Source: Aeropyrum camini SY1 = JCM 12091
GTDB lineage: Archaea; Thermoproteota; Thermoprotei_A; Sulfolobales; Acidilobaceae
Length of the DNA: 64,000 bases
Assembly (NCBI RefSeq): GCF_000591035.1
Contig: NC_022521.1
Location: 62,001 to 126,000, forward strand
Direction: 5' to 3'
A program made the translations under genes and the position numbers. This document shows, piece by piece, positions 61,172 to 64,000 of the stretch (position 1 is its first letter; each line of letters opens with the position of its first letter). Below the pieces are notes generated by a model. It did no database searches, was not told the origin of the DNA, and saw only the letters and a program-made list of their open reading frames with translations.

Positions 61172-62509
61172 CTACAAATCTTTTCGCATCATTCGGGGAC
61201 ACTGGGGCAAGGGGCTGTCTAGGGTTGCAACAACCACAGCAGCCCAGGGAGCCAGTGCCGCCAGGGCTGTCATAACGTTCTCAATGCTGAAGCCGCCCTT
61301 GCTTGTGAAGGAGGTGCTCTTAAGGTCTATAGGCTCAATAGCGCTCGACTCCAGTACTGTGGGTGTGACGGTGTCTCCCCTGCTGATAGGCAGCTTCTCA
61401 ACCATAATATTAATAGATCTAGCTGAGGCCTCATGCTCTGACGGCGTAGGTAGTAGGCGGGCTATGTGCCTCTCCCCATCGCTAATAACGCCGACGCCAA
61501 AGCCCTCTAGCCCAATAGCAATAGACTTGTATCCCCCTAGCTCCCCCACAAGACCGGCAGTAATCCATACCATCCCCCCAGAGGCCCACGCCCCCCGCAG
61601 GCTGTAGGGTTCGGTTATGCTTACACGCCGCAGCGACATTAGGTAAAAGCCTCCATCCCCCTCCTCGCCGAGAACTCCAACATCGACCCCCGAGCCGACG
61701 TGCTCAAGTATGAAAGATGCTTTTCCATCCTCAAAAGATGTAGCCGCAATGACCCTAACAGTGTGGCTGAAACCCAGCACCATGCCATAACCCCTCTCGA
61801 GGTCTGCTATAAACCCTCTCGAATCCAGGGATCCATAGGCTATGATACTGTCCCCGTCGCTGTAGACACCAACCAGGGAGATCTTGCTATCCCCCGCCGT
61901 AACACGCATAACCTCAACTCCATCGCCCCGAGCAACCGCTATAAACCCGGGAGCTATGGGGACCGCGTCTCCCCAGGATGGGTTATTTCGTGTATAGAGC
62001 TTTGACGGGTTGTAGTAGCGGCTCAACTCCTCTTCAAGACCCCTAATGAGGAACATTTTGAATGTTTCAGTAGAGTTTTCATAGACTGCTACCACGCCAG
62101 TTCCGTCGCCCCTTATACTTGCTGCTAAGACACGATCATCACTGCAGGAGAGCCCGGAAAATGAGCCCCCTATATACACTGTCTTCACAGTGTCACCGCC
62201 AGTATAGACGACTAGGTAAGGCTCGGCCATAATGACTAAAGCAGCCGCGAACCCGTTACCGCTGCAAGCAGCCGCAGCATTATAGCCAGGTATTCTAGCA
62301 GCATCCCCGCCAATGCCGACCTGGATGCCCGAGAACAGCTCAACAACGTAAGAACCGTCAGACCCGTAATACAGTATCTGCCTCTCAGCCATGAAACCCT
62401 CAACCGTAGGCTCTAGATCGACGAAGCCCGCTGCAACCGAAGTTAGCAGCATCAAAGCTACTATGACATGCCAGGGCCTTAAGAGTCCTGCAGCCCCTAT
62501 CTCCGACAA
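61172..62509 (-). CDS. Secreted or membrane-anchored hypothetical protein
   Basis: A 445-residue protein with an N-terminal signal-anchor (PWHVIVALMLLTSVAAGFV, residues 12-30) and a C-terminal hydrophobic segment (VMTALAALAPWAAVVVATL). The region between is beta-rich with many repeats of the kind GDxxxxVVxY and xDGDSIIAYGSLDSRGF, suggestive of a beta-propeller facing outside. No family recognised. It lies downstream of two further membrane-protein genes on the same strand with 26-base and 4-base gaps, so the three probably form one transcription unit. Confidence 0.6.
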   Translation of the reverse strand: MSEIGAAGLLRPWHVIVALMLLTSVAAGFVDLEPTVEGFMAERQILYYGSDGSYVVELFSGIQVGIGGDAARIPGYNAAAACSGNGFAAALVIMAEPYLVVYTGGDTVKTVYIGGSFSGLSCSDDRVLAASIRGDGTGVVAVYENSTETFKMFLIRGLEEELSRYYNPSKLYTRNNPSWGDAVPIAPGFIAVARGDGVEVMRVTAGDSKISLVGVYSDGDSIIAYGSLDSRGFIADLERGYGMVLGFSHTVRVIAATSFEDGKASFILEHVGSGVDVGVLGEEGDGGFYLMSLRRVSITEPYSLRGAWASGGMVWITAGLVGELGGYKSIAIGLEGFGVGVISDGERHIARLLPTPSEHEASARSINIMVEKLPISRGDTVTPTVLESSAIEPIDLKSTSFTSKGGFSIENVMTALAALAPWAAVVVATLDSPLPQCPRMMRKDL

Positions 62510-62535
62510 GTACGCCTACCCCCTAGCATAGAAGC

Positions 62536-63129
62536 TTAGACTGAAGCAGCTGAGCTTGATGCCCGCCTGCTATTAGGCCGGAGGTCCTCATCCCCTGGTT
62601 CTCCAACATAATCCAGCTCCCCCCTTCCCACAGCTATCTTGCCTTCAGGCGTTAATACAGCTATAACCCCCTTAACCCTGTAGCCGGACCTTCCACCGGA
62701 GAACTGGACCTCCTCCACTTCCAGAGGAGTGGCGCAGACAAACCCAGGGCCAGTTATGCCGGGGACCCTGGTCTCGAGGACCTCCCCTAACCTGGCCTTC
62801 GCCAGCCTATTATACGGGGGGCTGTAGCAGGCAAAACCGCCTCCTTCCTCCCAGAGGAGAGCCTCCCCGAGCCTGTAGCACGACACTTTCCCCACAGAAT
62901 CCTCAACCCGGATAACCGTCCTCGCCATACGTGCAAGGTCCCTATACACCATCCATAGCCCAACCGCAGTCAAGGCGGCTGTCAAGCCGGCTATAAAAAA
63001 TCCGAGGCTGGACCCGAGGATGTAGCCTAACGTCACGAGCAGGATTGTAACAATGACGTCTACCACGGCTAACGCTGCTAGAGCCATCCTATAGAGTATG
63101 CTGCATCTGAGCCTCAACACAGAGTCCAC
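62536..63129 (-). CDS. Membrane-anchored hypothetical protein
   Basis: A 197-residue protein. Two hydrophobic helices near the N-terminus (about 15-35 and 40-60) are followed by a soluble beta-rich domain with paired motifs (VRVEDSVGKVSCYRLGEAL; GYRVKGVIAVLTPEGKIAVGRGEL) and a disordered C-terminus. Family unknown. It lies between an SLC41-like transporter and a secreted propeller-like protein; the arrangement suggests a joint role at the cell surface, but the sequence does not show which. Confidence 0.55.
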   Translation of the reverse strand: MDSVLRLRCSILYRMALAALAVVDVIVTILLVTLGYILGSSLGFFIAGLTAALTAVGLWMVYRDLARMARTVIRVEDSVGKVSCYRLGEALLWEEGGGFACYSPPYNRLAKARLGEVLETRVPGITGPGFVCATPLEVEEVQFSGGRSGYRVKGVIAVLTPEGKIAVGRGELDYVGEPGDEDLRPNSRRASSSAASV

Positions 63130-63133
63130 CTCC

Positions 63134-64000
63134 CTAGAAAGACAGTATGATCCACGCCGCTGCAGATAGTGAGAGGACGCCCATGAGGTCGATGATGCTG
63201 GTGGCGAGGGGCATCGCTATCGCATCGGGGTCGAGGCCAGCCCTTATAGATGCTGCTACCAGGAGCCACGCCAGGAGGGAGCCTACTAAAGATAAGAGAA
63301 CAGCCACTACCAGAGTTGCGATAACAGTCTGTAGCCCAGCTGCGCTGTCGCCACCTGAGGCAAGTATGTACCCCACTACTCCGATGTATAGGGCCGAGGG
63401 TATAGCCCCTACGGTTGCTCTAAACATAGACGAAATCATGGTCTGTAGGTCCAGATAGTGGCCATAGAGTGATACTGAGGTTGTCGCTGCCGATGCCATG
63501 CTCCCAGCAACAGAGCCTGCAAGCTTGTTTAGCGGGGGGAGTACTGGGAGGAGGCCTGTTGCTGCAAGGAGAGGGGCGGTGATGCTGAGAATAATGCCAG
63601 CCAACATCTCAATCAGCTGAAGAGCGAGATTGCTGATGGAAGTGTCGATCGTCAACCTAACATCATATAGAGCCGCCGTGAAGCCTAGTGCTAATGAGAG
63701 CGTTACTATAGCCACCAGGAGCAGTCCAGACCCAAGGCGTGATATTGTCGAGAACGCAAATATAGCTAGTATAAGGACTACCGTGTCTATTATGCTAGTT
63801 AATATTGCGGGCAGCACGTTATCAGGCGATGCGCCAAGCCTGAGTAGCAGCACTATAAGCCCCCAGGTAAACATGGTCAACAATGATAGAACAGTTAGGA
63901 GCGAGACGAGCGCCGCTGCTACTATAGTCAGGGGTTCAAGGCCTATGGCTACCGCAGTCACCGACGAGAATATGGCAGTTAGCAGTATACCTGCAGCGGC
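63134..64000 (-). CDS. MgtE/SLC41-like divalent cation transporter domain, cut by window edge
   Basis: The open frame runs without stop to base 64000, so the start lies outside; 289 codons are visible and the first in-frame GTG at 63961 is probably internal. The protein is almost wholly membrane-embedded, with two homologous halves each ending in a signature: GASPDNVLPAILTSIIDTVVL and GLDPDAIAMPLATSIIDLMGV. These Pro- and Asp-bearing helices match the magnesium-conducting core of MgtE/SLC41. No cytoplasmic CBS or N domain is seen. It is followed by two small membrane-protein genes. Confidence 0.72.
   Translation of the reverse strand, partial: AAAGILLTAIFSSVTAVAIGLEPLTIVAAALVSLLTVLSLLTMFTWGLIVLLLRLGASPDNVLPAILTSIIDTVVLILAIFAFSTISRLGSGLLLVAIVTLSLALGFTAALYDVRLTIDTSISNLALQLIEMLAGIILSITAPLLAATGLLPVLPPLNKLAGSVAGSMASAATTSVSLYGHYLDLQTMISSMFRATVGAIPSALYIGVVGYILASGGDSAAGLQTVIATLVVAVLLSLVGSLLAWLLVAASIRAGLDPDAIAMPLATSIIDLMGVLSLSAAAWIILSF

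Noticed and set aside
1-64000. CRISPR arrays, insertion sequences, integrase/attachment sites, ORB-type origin repeats
   Set aside because: No regularly spaced direct repeats, no transposase or integrase motifs, no tRNA-associated duplications, and no cluster of the TTCCAnTGGAAAC-like origin repeats could be found by reading; a computed search would be needed to exclude degenerate ORB elements near 58.7 kb.

Overview
The window looks like a chromosomal segment of a hyperthermophilic crenarchaeon, most probably the genus Aeropyrum. The basis is gene content: a family B replicative polymerase, Orc1/Cdc6, FEN1, RadA, a Mre11-Rad50-NurA-HerA operon, an ESCRT-III/CdvA locus, SpeD-type decarboxylase, archaease-type proteins and a split threonyl-tRNA synthetase editing subunit. 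The Orc1/Cdc6 protein closely resembles, as I remember it, the crystallised ORC2 of Aeropyrum pernix; small differences suggest a sister species or strain. This is recall, not a search. Genes are densely packed, often overlap by a few bases, use GTG and TTG starts freely, and many are preceded by GGTG/GGTGG Shine-Dalgarno motifs; Arg is mostly AGG/AGA. I saw no rRNA, no convincing tRNA, no CRISPR array and no insertion sequence.

Layout. 0.2-6.2 kb: a MoaB/MogA-type protein, a SpeD-family decarboxylase, an unusual second HerA-NurA-like pair, a nitroreductase and a PHP phosphoesterase. 6.3-14.6 kb: a cysteine-free peroxiredoxin-like protein next to a genuine Bcp/PrxQ, a DUF2175 zinc protein, two AbrB-PhoU regulators flanking a TldD-TldE protease pair, and a histone-deacetylase-family enzyme. 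14.9-24.6 kb: an unknown protein, a DUF429 protein, PolB, a membrane Fe-S oxidoreductase of the HdrD/EtfD kind, a small heat-shock protein, a PAC2 protein, an Asp-ligated ferredoxin, a circularly permuted GTPase and a probable box C/D sRNA. 24.6-31.5 kb: herA-nurA-rad50-mre11 read right to left. 31.6-38.9 kb: ribosomal protein L40e, FEN1, ASCH protein, two small zinc proteins, ThrRS editing subunit, RadA, prepilin peptidase, HIT hydrolase and DHH phosphoesterase.

39.1-44.7 kb is a five-gene operon built on a MoxR ATPase and a DUF58 protein with DUF4129-like and membrane partners. 44.8-52.8 kb carries a coiled-coil/winged-helix protein, DUF424, electron-transfer flavoprotein beta and alpha, a DUF1646 transporter, gamma-glutamyltransferase, a tandem universal stress protein and an RlmI-type methyltransferase. 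53-64 kb carries a DtxR-type regulator, a divergent ESCRT-III (CdvB paralogue)/CdvA pair, ProC, archaemetzincin, archease, endonuclease III, a THUMP-like protein, Orc1/Cdc6 with a small winged-helix partner, a TrmB regulator, and three membrane or secreted proteins, the last an MgtE/SLC41-like transporter cut by the window edge.

Functionally the window is rich in replication and repair (two HerA-NurA pairs, Mre11-Rad50, RadA, PolB, FEN1, endonuclease III, Orc) plus cell division. The ETF pair and the membrane HdrD-like protein could form one electron route from flavin dehydrogenases to the quinone pool. The least ordinary items are the second HerA-NurA pair, the box C/D sRNA with a plausible 16S rRNA target, the inverted repeat over the orc start codon, the mosaic codon use in moxR, and the divergent division genes sharing one TATA element.
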